DNA of 64,000 bases from Pyrenochaeta sp. MPI-SDFR-AT-0127. Taxonomy: Eukaryota; Ascomycota; Dothideomycetes; Pleosporales; Cucurbitariaceae. A program made the position numbers and the translations under genes. The stretch is taken from contig JAGTJM010000064.1 of NCBI GenBank assembly GCA_020747015.1, positions 62,001 to 126,000 on the forward strand, in the 5' to 3' direction. Positions 59,701-64,000 of this stretch are shown here, piece after piece; the first letter of the stretch is position 1, and every line of letters begins with the position of its first letter. The notes beneath the pieces were generated by a model, which did no database searches, was not told where the DNA came from, and saw nothing but the letters and a program-made list of their open reading frames with translations.

Positions 59701-62700
59701 AGTAAGAAGTTGCTCCTGAAGGTTGTCCGGCAACCGAGAATGCTCTGTTTCAGGAATCGGTTCAGATTGCATCAAGGCAGGAGATTCGACGATCGGCTGG
59801 TCGACTTCAATGGTGGTGGTAGAAGTATCAGCTGAAGGCTCCTCAACCACAGATCCTCGCTTCTTCCCCTTCTTGCTCTTCTTCTCTTTCTTCGCCACAG
59901 CAGAATCCCCATTATCCACTGTGGGCTCTCCTACCTCTTTCTCCACAGAAAGAGCTCTCTCTCCCGCTTCCTTCACTTCCTCCACTTCCTCCACACTCTC
60001 TCTCGCTCTCTCCGGCTGCACGTCCGCACTCGTAAAATCAACAAACTCGCTAGCAATAACAGGAAGGGGATATGAGGTCGGTATCCCCGAGAAAGGTATA
60101 GGTGTCTCCGAAGGTATAGGGTGGGATGGAGACGGCTGAGTATCAGAAACTTTGGCTTCCTCAGGCGTCTCATGCGCTAAAAAAGGCACCGACTTATTAG
60201 ATTGCTTCTTAGCCTTCTTCTTATCCTTCTTTGACGTAGACGCTGGCGTGTCGTCCTCTTCGATTGGCTTGGGCTCGCTTGTCAGCTCGTCGAGCAAGTG
60301 GGGGCTCGTTACCTGAGCGTCTCCCGGTTGCTCGCCACTTGTCGGCTCTTCGATAAGTTGCGGAACGGATGGTTGCTCCTGTTGAACGAGCTCCTTGACT
60401 ACTTCCTCTGAAGGAGTGGCAGGCTGAGATGGCTCACTTTCGGCGACGGATGCACGCTTGGACTTCTTCGCTTTCTTCTTCTGCGACTTTGAGAGAACTG
60501 CTCCCGCTTCTGGTTTATCTTGCCCAACGTCCTGATCGTCGATAACAGGAGGCACAGGAGTAATCTCTTCGTTTGGCGTGGATTGTTCCGTTTCCAATGG
60601 CTGCGATTCTTCAGATACAGGGATCACATCTGCTGCTTGAGACTTCGCGGTCGCTGTAACAGCGAAGGCAGGTTGATCACCGAAAGGTGCCACGACGGCC
60701 TTCTCGTCAAGAATTAGGGGTGTAGCGATCTGTGCATCCTCAATAGAGATATTCTCCGCCTCTTCAGTTTGCTGTTCGACAGAGGTAGTAGGTTCAGTCT
60801 CAGAAATCGAGCCAAGCTTGGCCGACTTTTTGGCCTTTTTCTTGTCTTTCTTTGAAGTGGGTGCAGAGAGCTCTTCCTCAATGAGATCTTTGGGGGGTTC
60901 CTCGACTGACACAGGACCAGGAGTTGCTTGGTCTTCGAAAGGCACAATAGGTACCTCAACTTGTTCTGCATTGACTGGAACGATATTGGAATTTTCCACA
61001 AGTTGTCTGTCAGATTCATCAACCAGAGTTACTGGTGCTGAAGGCTCCGCTTCTGCGATAGACGCACGCTTGGCAGCTTTCTTTGCTTTCTTTTTATCTT
61101 TCTTAGCCACGGGCGCGAAATCTTCTTCTTGAATACTCTCCTTCGCCAGTTCTTCAGAAACAGGTGGCGTGGAGGTAAGCTCTTCGGCAGGTCCGACGTC
61201 AGGCTGTTGCTCCTCGGCGGTTGTGAGAGGAGGCTGCTGTGCATCAAGTGGACTCTCTTTTTCTTCAATCGGTGTTTCACTAGGAGTCGAAGGCTCGCTC
61301 TCAGCGATAGAACCACGCTTGGATTTCTTGGCTTTCTTCTTATCCTTTTTCGACAAGACGGGTGTCTCTTCCTCTGGAATTGTGTCTTGGGATAGGTTGT
61401 TGACAATTGGTGAGACAGAGGATGGCTCTTCAGTAGTGACTGTAGAGGCAGGGATTATTGACTCCTCAGTGGGTACGGTTGCAAGGATTGGCTGATTTTC
61501 AAGTAGCACCTCTTTCTCCTCAGTCGGCGTCGCCGGAATAGAGGAGGTATCATCAGCGATGGAGCCGCGCTTGGCCTTCTTCGCTTTTTTCTTATCCTTC
61601 TTAGTCAAAGGCGCGGTGTCTTCCTCTGGAGCAGCACCAAGCGACAAATCATTGGCAATTGGCGAGATAGATGCTGGCTCTTCAGTAACTACAGAATCAG
61701 GAATTGGCTGTTGTTCGACGACGGAGGGTATAGATGATGGTTGGACATCAGGTTCAATTTCCTTATCTTCAGTCGTCGCGGGAGGGATAGAAGTAATATC
61801 CTCGACAATGGAGACACGTTTGTCTTTCTTAGCCTTCTTCTTGTCCTTCTTCGACAAAGAAGCTCCCTCATCGGCCTCAGCTGGCTCAGTGGGTAGTTCT
61901 TCGGTGGCAGGAAGAGTGGGCAGTGGTTGTTCTTCAACCGGCACATCCACTGATCGGTCTTTCAACTCTGTGGGCATAGCGGGGTTGGAAATCGAAGGGT
62001 CGTCAAGGGGTGCGTCTTTCAATTCAATTGTCGGGGTGTCCAGTGGTGTAGAGGACTCACTCACAGAAGCGCGTTTGCCCTTCTTGCCCTTCTTCTTGTT
62101 CTTCTTGGAAGTAGCCGTGTCCTCATCAACATCTTGTTTTTGCTCTATCTCCGTTGCTGGTTCCTCGACTTGTGGTGGTGGAGCTTCCTCATTCTCAGTG
62201 AGAGTCATGGGCTCAGGCTCAAGTGGAGTTTCAAGAATCTTATCTTTGACCAAATCTGTCGTTAATGTAGCAGCATCTGGCTCGGCGGCGTCGCTAGGAG
62301 TGGCCTGTAGAGCATCGGCCTCAGAAACAACCCTAGTCTCAGGCAAGGGTGTTGCAGCAGCAGATGCATCGACGATGCTAACTTCGGGCTCGTCCTTAGC
62401 TGTTCCATCAGGAAATAGTGGTTCTGACTCGGTGACTGGGGTCTGTGGCTCGGAGATTGACTTGCTCTTCTTACCCTTCTTTTTCTTAGCTTTCTTCGAA
62501 GTGGATGTCGCGTCTTCGACCTCAGTTGGCTGCTCGACCTGTGGTGTCTCTGGCTGCGGTGGTTCAGGCAAGGTCTGGTCATCGAAGGTTGCGCCTTCAA
62601 TGGGAACCTCGAAAGAGATAGGCTCTGCCAACTGGCCCATTTCAAGAGCGAGTTCTCTTTCCAATGGTAATTCTTCGCTAGGCTCCAGCGCAGCTTTATC

Positions 62701-64000
62701 TTCAAATGCAGTGCTTTCAGTTGGTATTTCTGACTGAAGCGGCTCCGCCGGCAGCGCAACATCTTCGAGAGGTTTTTCTTCAGATGGACTATCCACGACG
62801 GGCACAGGTTGAGTGACATCAGGAATCTGCTCGGTTACGTTGTCTTGGCTAGCCTTTCCCTTTTTCCCCTTCTTCTTCTTGGCTGTCTTCGAAGTCGGCT
62901 CAACATCATGCTCAATGGCTGGCTCAATGGAGGTTGTCATGTCTCGGTCGAGTTCGTCCTGTACTAATAACGTAGATTCAACAGGACCACTCTCAGCCAA
63001 GGATGATTCAAGAGAAGGCTGTAAGTTAATTGATGCATCAAGGTCCTCCTGCAAAGGCTGTGTGGCATGATCGATGCTTTTTTCGACATGGGCAGGCTCC
63101 GAAGTGGGGTCAACATGACTTACTTGCTCCTCAGTAACCGGTGTGCTTGGTTCTGTATCATCTTGCTTGCCCTTCTTGCCCTTCTTTTTCTTCTTTTTAG
63201 CTTTCTGGGAAGAAGGTTCAGCGCCATCATCGTCTGCTGCAGGCTCGATCGACGCAGAGGACGTAGTGATGTCATGTACAGGCTCCTGAGGGGCAGATGC
63301 TGAGGCATCTTCTGCTGCTTGCTCAATAGGGGGCGTAATGATCTCTTGTGCAGGTTCATGGTGCGTAGACACTTGGGCATCTTCAACTTTCTCTTCAACT
63401 TTCGCCTCAGCTTGTGACGTATCGACTGGCGACGGTAAGTCAGCGACGACCTCTGATTCTTCTTTCGCACGAGGTTCATCCAGCACAGGCAAAGTAGCAT
63501 CATCAACGCTTTTCTCAATGTGAGCAGGCTCCGTTGGCACGGAAAACTGAATCGTGGGCTCCTCGCTGATAGGTGTACTTGGCTCTGTGATATCGGTCGA
63601 TTTTCCTTTCTTGCCTTTCTTTTTCTTGCTCTTCTTTGAAATTGCAGCCGGCTCTTCTTCGATGATGGCATCCGTGGTCTCGCGATTCTGGGTTTCATTT
63701 TCAGGGGCTGCCGCTTCTTCAATAGCCCGTTCAACTACGGTCGGTTCCGTACTAATGTCTTCCACCGGGGTTGAAGGCTTGGAGGCTTCTGGTAGTGATT
63801 CGACAGGTAAAGTGGGCGCGATACTGACGTCGGGCTCGACTTCGATAGGAACAAGAGCAGCTTCTTGAAGCACATCACTCGACACTGCCGGCGAAGTAGC
63901 ATCAACGGGCTCAATTTTGGCAGATTCCTGGATGGCAGATTTTTGGGGTCCCTCGGGCTCAAGTGCAGCTTCTGGTACATCCGTAGCGCTTGGGTCAATG
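47779..64000 (-). CDS. lah: Giant repetitive coiled-coil protein, leashin (Lah)/involucrin-repeat type; 5' end outside window
   Basis: The frame is open from the stop at 47779 to the right edge, so at least 5,300 residues are visible and the start is missing. I read two introns whose lengths are multiples of three (49453-49512 and 48402-48452). The first 4,000 or so residues are acidic, rich in P/E/T/S/V and probably disordered, with about 39 lysine-rich blocks such as SKKDKKKAKK. A Ser/Arg-rich stretch follows, then an Ala/Gly-rich hydrophobic patch (IALAAGATAAIAGIAAA, about 49570-49650). Next come a long coiled coil from about 49385 to 48810 and a C-terminal folded domain of about 330 residues (CQQLCQHVQQWVLRFSKFSD; TMIWEYVFTRYLFGMDREQR; YIMLPPLQPEYDTNGDLVAK). 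Fungal proteins of this size and plan, annotated 'involucrin repeat', include the Woronin-body tether leashin, which acts at septa and the cell cortex. Assignment to Lah is inference. Confidence 0.75.
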   Translation of the reverse strand, partial: IDPSATDVPEAALEPEGPQKSAIQESAKIEPVDATSPAVSSDVLQEAALVPIEVEPDVSIAPTLPVESLPEASKPSTPVEDISTEPTVVERAIEEAAAPENETQNRETTDAIIEEEPAAISKKSKKKKGKKGKSTDITEPSTPISEEPTIQFSVPTEPAHIEKSVDDATLPVLDEPRAKEESEVVADLPSPVDTSQAEAKVEEKVEDAQVSTHHEPAQEIITPPIEQAAEDASASAPQEPVHDITTSSASIEPAADDDGAEPSSQKAKKKKKKGKKGKQDDTEPSTPVTEEQVSHVDPTSEPAHVEKSIDHATQPLQEDLDASINLQPSLESSLAESGPVESTLLVQDELDRDMTTSIEPAIEHDVEPTSKTAKKKKGKKGKASQDNVTEQIPDVTQPVPVVDSPSEEKPLEDVALPAEPLQSEIPTESTAFEDKAALEPSEELPLERELALEMGQLAEPISFEVPIEGATFDDQTLPEPPQPETPQVEQPTEVEDATSTSKKAKKKKGKKSKSISEPQTPVTESEPLFPDGTAKDEPEVSIVDASAAATPLPETRVVSEADALQATPSDAAEPDAATLTTDLVKDKILETPLEPEPMTLTENEEAPPPQVEEPATEIEQKQDVDEDTATSKKNKKKGKKGKRASVSESSTPLDTPTIELKDAPLDDPSISNPAMPTELKDRSVDVPVEEQPLPTLPATEELPTEPAEADEGASLSKKDKKKAKKDKRVSIVEDITSIPPATTEDKEIEPDVQPSSIPSVVEQQPIPDSVVTEEPASISPIANDLSLGAAPEEDTAPLTKKDKKKAKKAKRGSIADDTSSIPATPTEEKEVLLENQPILATVPTEESIIPASTVTTEEPSSVSPIVNNLSQDTIPEEETPVLSKKDKKKAKKSKRGSIAESEPSTPSETPIEEKESPLDAQQPPLTTAEEQQPDVGPAEELTSTPPVSEELAKESIQEEDFAPVAKKDKKKAKKAAKRASIAEAEPSAPVTLVDESDRQLVENSNIVPVNAEQVEVPIVPFEDQATPGPVSVEEPPKDLIEEELSAPTSKKDKKKAKKSAKLGSISETEPTTSVEQQTEEAENISIEDAQIATPLILDEKAVVAPFGDQPAFAVTATAKSQAADVIPVSEESQPLETEQSTPNEEITPVPPVIDDQDVGQDKPEAGAVLSKSQKKKAKKSKRASVAESEPSQPATPSEEVVKELVQQEQPSVPQLIEEPTSGEQPGDAQVTSPHLLDELTSEPKPIEEDDTPASTSKKDKKKAKKQSNKSVPFLAHETPEEAKVSDTQPSPSHPIPSETPIPFSGIPTSYPLPVIASEFVDFTSADVQPERARESVEEVEEVKEAGERALSVEKEVGEPTVDNGDSAVAKKEKKSKKGKKRGSVVEEPSADTSTTTIEVDQPIVESPALMQSEPIPETEHSRLPDNLQEQLLTNLDATDVQSFEVQHIEKTMTAIEEPETATLPQPENADEDERDMSVSAKKKTKGKKDKRASTLEESVQETGIPEPIGDVPLDNKLDDVVPTAKPVDDISAPLDSTKRVEDLSQSRDVMIQQSSIESPSVDIVEAFPSVKLKPAFGLTKRVAPTSTAPQQVADPSPDQWRSLLSNKNKKGRKGKLPADNDSSFEANPGVQPIQSKDLGSIQVDKVAQEPLVAQEGLVEDTPPEQSHIVQPITETVEEPQQPVGDDLGTPLSTKEKAEKTNTSSETATPVEEGVPKLQQDIIDETITLQGEPTVTERITEPEQVIMDPLPVQQDDDLSLEKNILLPQQEGVQSLPEAIVEPSAPTEQDLGFSSSKKDKKKGRKGKKSGTATPIQEVVPEIQQVDQEPMIVPDAEIKNEVDKAATLESSLDAQAINIVETVPTSIPATEPEMPLEEDFSTPTSKKDKKKAKKAKAKDSGTATPTTEEALVLQSEKTQELASAQPTSEQIGVEDDPVSTLQEKAVAEETHEVSHFDATSIPVAEHEPSVDEWASPSLSRKKSKKKGKKSGAATPINEDIPEILPEIAQEPVAVPVKSGAEILPTDDSLAVPQEDTLVNETRELEPVDAKDMPAAELEPASDEWNSPSASTKKNKKKGKRSGLATPVAVDIPPSEAVKVVMAEDSEKSITLGKNPTDASPEELPAQERRVEQVEPTMTSKAIPEPGPSFDEWALPSASQKKSKKKGKKSGTATPITNDDLPVIETETTNAQPEEQEPSLATVPNLLEEIAEEKPNEAEDALLPTPIEEAEMPVDDWALSAPKAKGMKKGKKVEAATPVIDDKAIADVDSFVTPLETPEAVTAELPASTQALVEEKLQNEDAPPPSTPAVGAQPEIDEWALPTSKKKGKKNKGKRSESQTPVAELADPIAIETPEDSHDRPVIEPESSKSAPMPTQAEEPAPLQEVSESVDDEKPTLNRKLSKKDRKKAQKQAEAVSFDNDPIGERTRGIEQETVQVIPAPEPTEPDQVRDVQETVHVGQEPPQAVEPKLELPQATLDELLPMTEDGAVTLVDERPREVAAEDEWATTSKKAKKAKKEKKGKRQSVSLDVPETIEGPSLEVIEQPPDVNEAQTEHVVTELAPSSDLRTNFRDEFESPPSEIRQAQDLSLPLSGEVHPSYEQSLDQHGKTERSEAAISPESLPITDVEVPLVVEADDAPTSVTRKTSNKGKKGKKEKNVTDLSSELKYPSEQIEAPIAAEIVGSRLIPDPTFTPPVVEGAIEAAGQPLDIEQASEPSTSQTTKTTVDLQALQEPQVTRELQDTAKDEAEDEWGIAPKKSKKDKKKAKKSKSTSGDATPAELSVGPAVLIEEHVAANDQVEHAEVQADDVQSETPQETVIASILDEQPQLTTQLTAAPDTVAQDTSVVTELLQDSERQPTEVDDSVLSVSQSVSKKSKKKKGKKGQMHVDEATSEPSTPVTPINETPKAIPQELPIDKHDDLPIITETKIEVERSASPTQDVAEHSLQPEQGHVVPVDVFPQEPPRDTATQPLEQETQEIEIPAGQLSPPFKAVQDEVADLRLRSEALDNAFTAHENLGELSTIEPPSMFDVVSKLSKKDKKKAKKGKGSTHDSEPTTPAAEPEVAVETKEIVENPVVEEEPVKFDLPSRKLSKKEKKKAEQSTMNVDELSETQAEMNAPAGELQEPVMEQPPEDFSLPVEPLTSEAFQALQSRDVKSTGVNQSASTELEAPTTLVTGSQELAEELPVPSRKLSKKDKKKSKQSATVDDSFFQPEIAFDATPTEGREYAESDPKSTLPDATPATEEILPTIVPDTQDTTLEERPSLSRKLSKKDKKKQAKAASFAQDDTFSEGVEEVVLTPMVEEALRSHVLPQISEQQDVLTTESPPLTRKLSKKDKKKAKQANLPWDEPEEPLMDVERLPNIQESVKETVSEVPVVQHEVHVNNSLLDRSIEPMVANAAMVDTPYQLKPSRTEKEDVSMEYTEGAPEEQHTPLLGMRHGNVPTPDDPDTHSTSMSAPEPGSATASQSFTEPDVTTSDFLPRTKQIEPPPAIDEHDNTGDVQSVPVITEAIIAPALTRKQSKKDKKKGKKKETIEEFTEPEKTEEVEIAEAVQSAEHPTQSYHSTDALPPAVIASEVEGTKEVSLPIVSEHTEQNVLFDAGPHALEAATRAMDERVVVDTPADGTDPDVEAQPEMEYNLTLPPQNTIAEKREYKVSPKTLTEPNLDEVVSTTRDVIQDPTDARMVISKLEPEASISSKKSKKEKRKSKKTDAPFDESPTMSFEPDTLKEQAVEASRGRHGARVPSDQIGEHVVRDMSKTPDDLSATIPQTSIKALEEPQPPALIKKTSQKHRLAALFEHGAPQDDLTSERGLRKEGTGSVKNLAEQYENQSRSVTPILLPTSEARIASRAASGNRLPSKSPEDDYGFAATVAASLQESGFDPGYAVNDPSFHRSTSAHQNRDIAPDDEVATAKERANTSRLGNLSRSSSFSSSPKMQPAKHAKPDVLPPIEVAMASTDAVSFDPLDVLNDPAFSRRKTPPGVLEAADPEELWSSTKAKNAKGKKKRASLPNTSTEIDMPARKPTIIEEKPMDEPEESFENKIVMNPSDSQRAAPFETSQGPDKTEEYDSWPATTTKTSKKAKKDKKRASLVENSVEYAAAKTPAIETHADVPLAVETSADSTVREVELDTALPSSSVPLTIFDQEEGLVRNAQQKRTTDDFWDEMPKRGKKLKKEKTSSVIKEDKKVARKLAVDDIPISSATVDQESTALIEGEGGEYPFPHVVGSEETTRQLTEKTRGDKAEMDKWASPSQKKGKKSRKGIAEVETELGPGKPKEIHDGDENLKRGLPSESETKDVVKDKAIHVTQPAAYEPHKRRTHPVSSDEEQPQGKRLHTVEVYPTTPAVAHKPASLPQISAAAERSEFDVTPSHPIINAPEEPSNTTRGLTPVIEPTWSFAGVRDSAVHVADSPTQAAAPQFQESTRDSGYHDSAYSPTIPQGYSESAEKLIREKKRQSKEPKTPLNEPTRALEGHRDVEESPSLPEYPTFAGVTTPSGTDYATKERTSYLFDSSPSTRAYGTSPIVAPKTPARDSPKVAHTPIRDNSESSRKLKKSQTGSQHDQTSPTREVKQKEPYQSLFGDPSEKKSGKSAALATPTPKHAHTPSNQQLDTIKESSPDDSPLHKKGRSITDVGAPERGVKSARHTGSQKSFSERLKSPPPVTPTASSRKVVPPVLDTSGGRITPSKDSPWHQVHESVDRSMTLSPARRLPRSSPSADPIKQHMAEQRSPSVRSERSMSNIAKLRSPDQERPLSSASNRSTHSLRRVDRSASGDLRSASRLGDVSAQDAKNAQPNLSGIALAAGATAAIAGIAAASKYDPVRGEGKGRRASMAETYVSSLNVDATVVTWNANDILQEAWGEAQGSPMSPTRPPSVRKRQSMQILDLQSQLDQLAAQNHSLEDAKSKAEEILQAAQHQRQVDEQLVAEAVEARDREIHQRDIDIAQLKDTLQRLQEEITRLTELNNTLTEANRNLTNDTNERYAHLQSEGQLVHQQWETSQRELEALRTKHNQMTRGMEEAIRGEIGIVLDDRKAEIDRLNKELVSAREQVKALQKQILASKKPSESFLTIRDEDYFDSACQQLCQHVQQWVLRFSKFSDTRACRLSSEISADTRLDTSTRQKIDTRLDNAILDGSDVDSLLADRVKRRDVFMSVVMTMIWEYVFTRYLFGMDREQRQKLKSLEKTLSEVGKCMLWFQIRAKTNTSPGPPRAVAQWRAITLTLLSRREPFMQQRAQDTEAVVHEIYSTLSTLLSPPSHLQRQIQESLRNVMRLAVELSIEMRTQRAEYIMLPPLQPEYDTNGDLVAKVTFNASLMNERSGETTSNDELEARGAIVKIVLFPLVVKKGDDFGEGEDEIVVCPAQVLVARPQNKKVVRMMSGAMEIDRPNSRASRMTSIAPESSVMDLSGAGSNVI
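48402..48452 (-). other. In-frame 51-nt intron of the giant gene
   Basis: Minus-strand donor GTAAGTGC, branch-like actaat, acceptor cgccag. Removal joins TLSEVG to PPRAVAQW. Because 51 is a multiple of three and no stop occurs, the open frame reads straight through it. Confidence 0.8.
49453..49512 (-). other. In-frame 60-nt intron of the giant gene
   Basis: Minus-strand donor GTAAGTTCC, branch gctaac, acceptor tttgcag. Removal joins MAETY to EAWGEAQG. It is also a multiple of three without a stop. Confidence 0.85.
51230..63640 (-). repeat. Array of about 39 lysine-rich repeat units in the giant gene
   Basis: Pyrimidine tracts on the + strand (purine on the coding strand) encode K-rich blocks. 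By eye the centres lie near 51250, 51500, 51770, 52005, 52900, 53440, 54005, 54200, 54430, 54725, 54890, 55370, 55720, 56060, 56465, 56800, 57020, 57265, 57515, 57785, 58055, 58335, 58600, 58905 (weak), 59170, 59550, 59870, 60225, 60470, 60840, 61085, 61330, 61580, 61830, 62085, 62470, 62860, 63180 and 63620. Spacing is most regular (about 245-280 nt) at 57.3-58.6 and 60.8-62.1 kb. The sequence between blocks varies but often carries a TP-x-x-E pattern. Confidence 0.85.

Noticed and set aside
51230..63640. CRISPR-like array
   Set aside because: The spaced repeats are protein-coding lysine blocks in a eukaryotic gene, not identical short repeats with unique spacers.
50600..63900. Many long open frames on the + strand inside the giant gene, for example 61559-62737 with 392 codons
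   Set aside because: They are antisense to a repetitive coding frame. Their Ser/Phe/Leu-rich composition mirrors Glu/Lys/Pro codons and they have no domains.

Overview
The window looks like chromosomal DNA of a filamentous ascomycete (Pezizomycotina; a dothideomycete such as a pleosporalean is my inference). The evidence is many short introns (about 45-210 nt, GT donors, CTAAC/CTGAC-like branch sites, YAG acceptors), fungal-only families (Zn2Cys6 regulators with a fungal transcription-factor domain, a HET-domain protein, VID27, a Woronin-body-tether type giant protein) and a mix of gene-rich stretches with AT-rich, repeat-bearing stretches.

Layout, left to right. 1-3421: AT-rich, no supported gene. 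3422-6082 (+): six-exon Zn2Cys6 regulator. 7352-8432 (+): four-helix MARVEL-like membrane protein. 9780-11037 (+): omega/ECM4-type glutathione transferase whose last exon may be frameshifted. 11984-13552 (-): five-exon bZIP factor with an unusual basic region. 14216-15535 (+): secreted lactonase/propeller-like protein whose signal peptide and body are in different frames. 15.5-18.3 kb: repeat island with two diverged LTR-like copies and a 426-bp MITE with 94-bp perfect terminal inverted repeats. 18364-19954 (+): cytochrome P450. 20283-20639 (-): small conserved-looking protein. 21130-21234 (-): intron-containing tRNA-Ala(AGC). 22.6-24.1 kb (-): decayed ankyrin-repeat gene. 25046-26166 (+): three-exon protein of unknown function. 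26370-29410 (-): glycosylated multi-pass membrane protein, head to head with VID27 (29473-32025, +), which has a GC-AG intron. 33664-35355 (+): MFS drug/polyamine-type transporter. 36114-38552 (+): second Zn2Cys6 regulator. 39242-40321 (+): unknown protein. 41631-43696 (+): HET-domain protein. 44345-45651 (+): membrane-protein pseudogene lacking its central domain. 45841-47144 (-): short-chain dehydrogenase/reductase.

The right quarter (47779 to beyond 64000, -) is one giant gene: more than 5,300 residues visible, 5' end outside the window. It carries about 39 lysine-rich blocks spaced about 80-90 residues apart, many preceded by an acidic-Trp motif, followed by a serine-rich segment, a coiled coil and a conserved-looking C-terminal domain. 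Architecture and size fit the fungal 'involucrin repeat' / leashin (Lah) proteins that tether Woronin bodies. This and the MITE are the most interesting items.

The genes do not form an obvious pathway. P450, GST, MFS and two Zn2Cys6 regulators occur, but scattered, and without a polyketide, peptide or terpene synthase, so I do not call a metabolite cluster. All splice sites were placed by eye.
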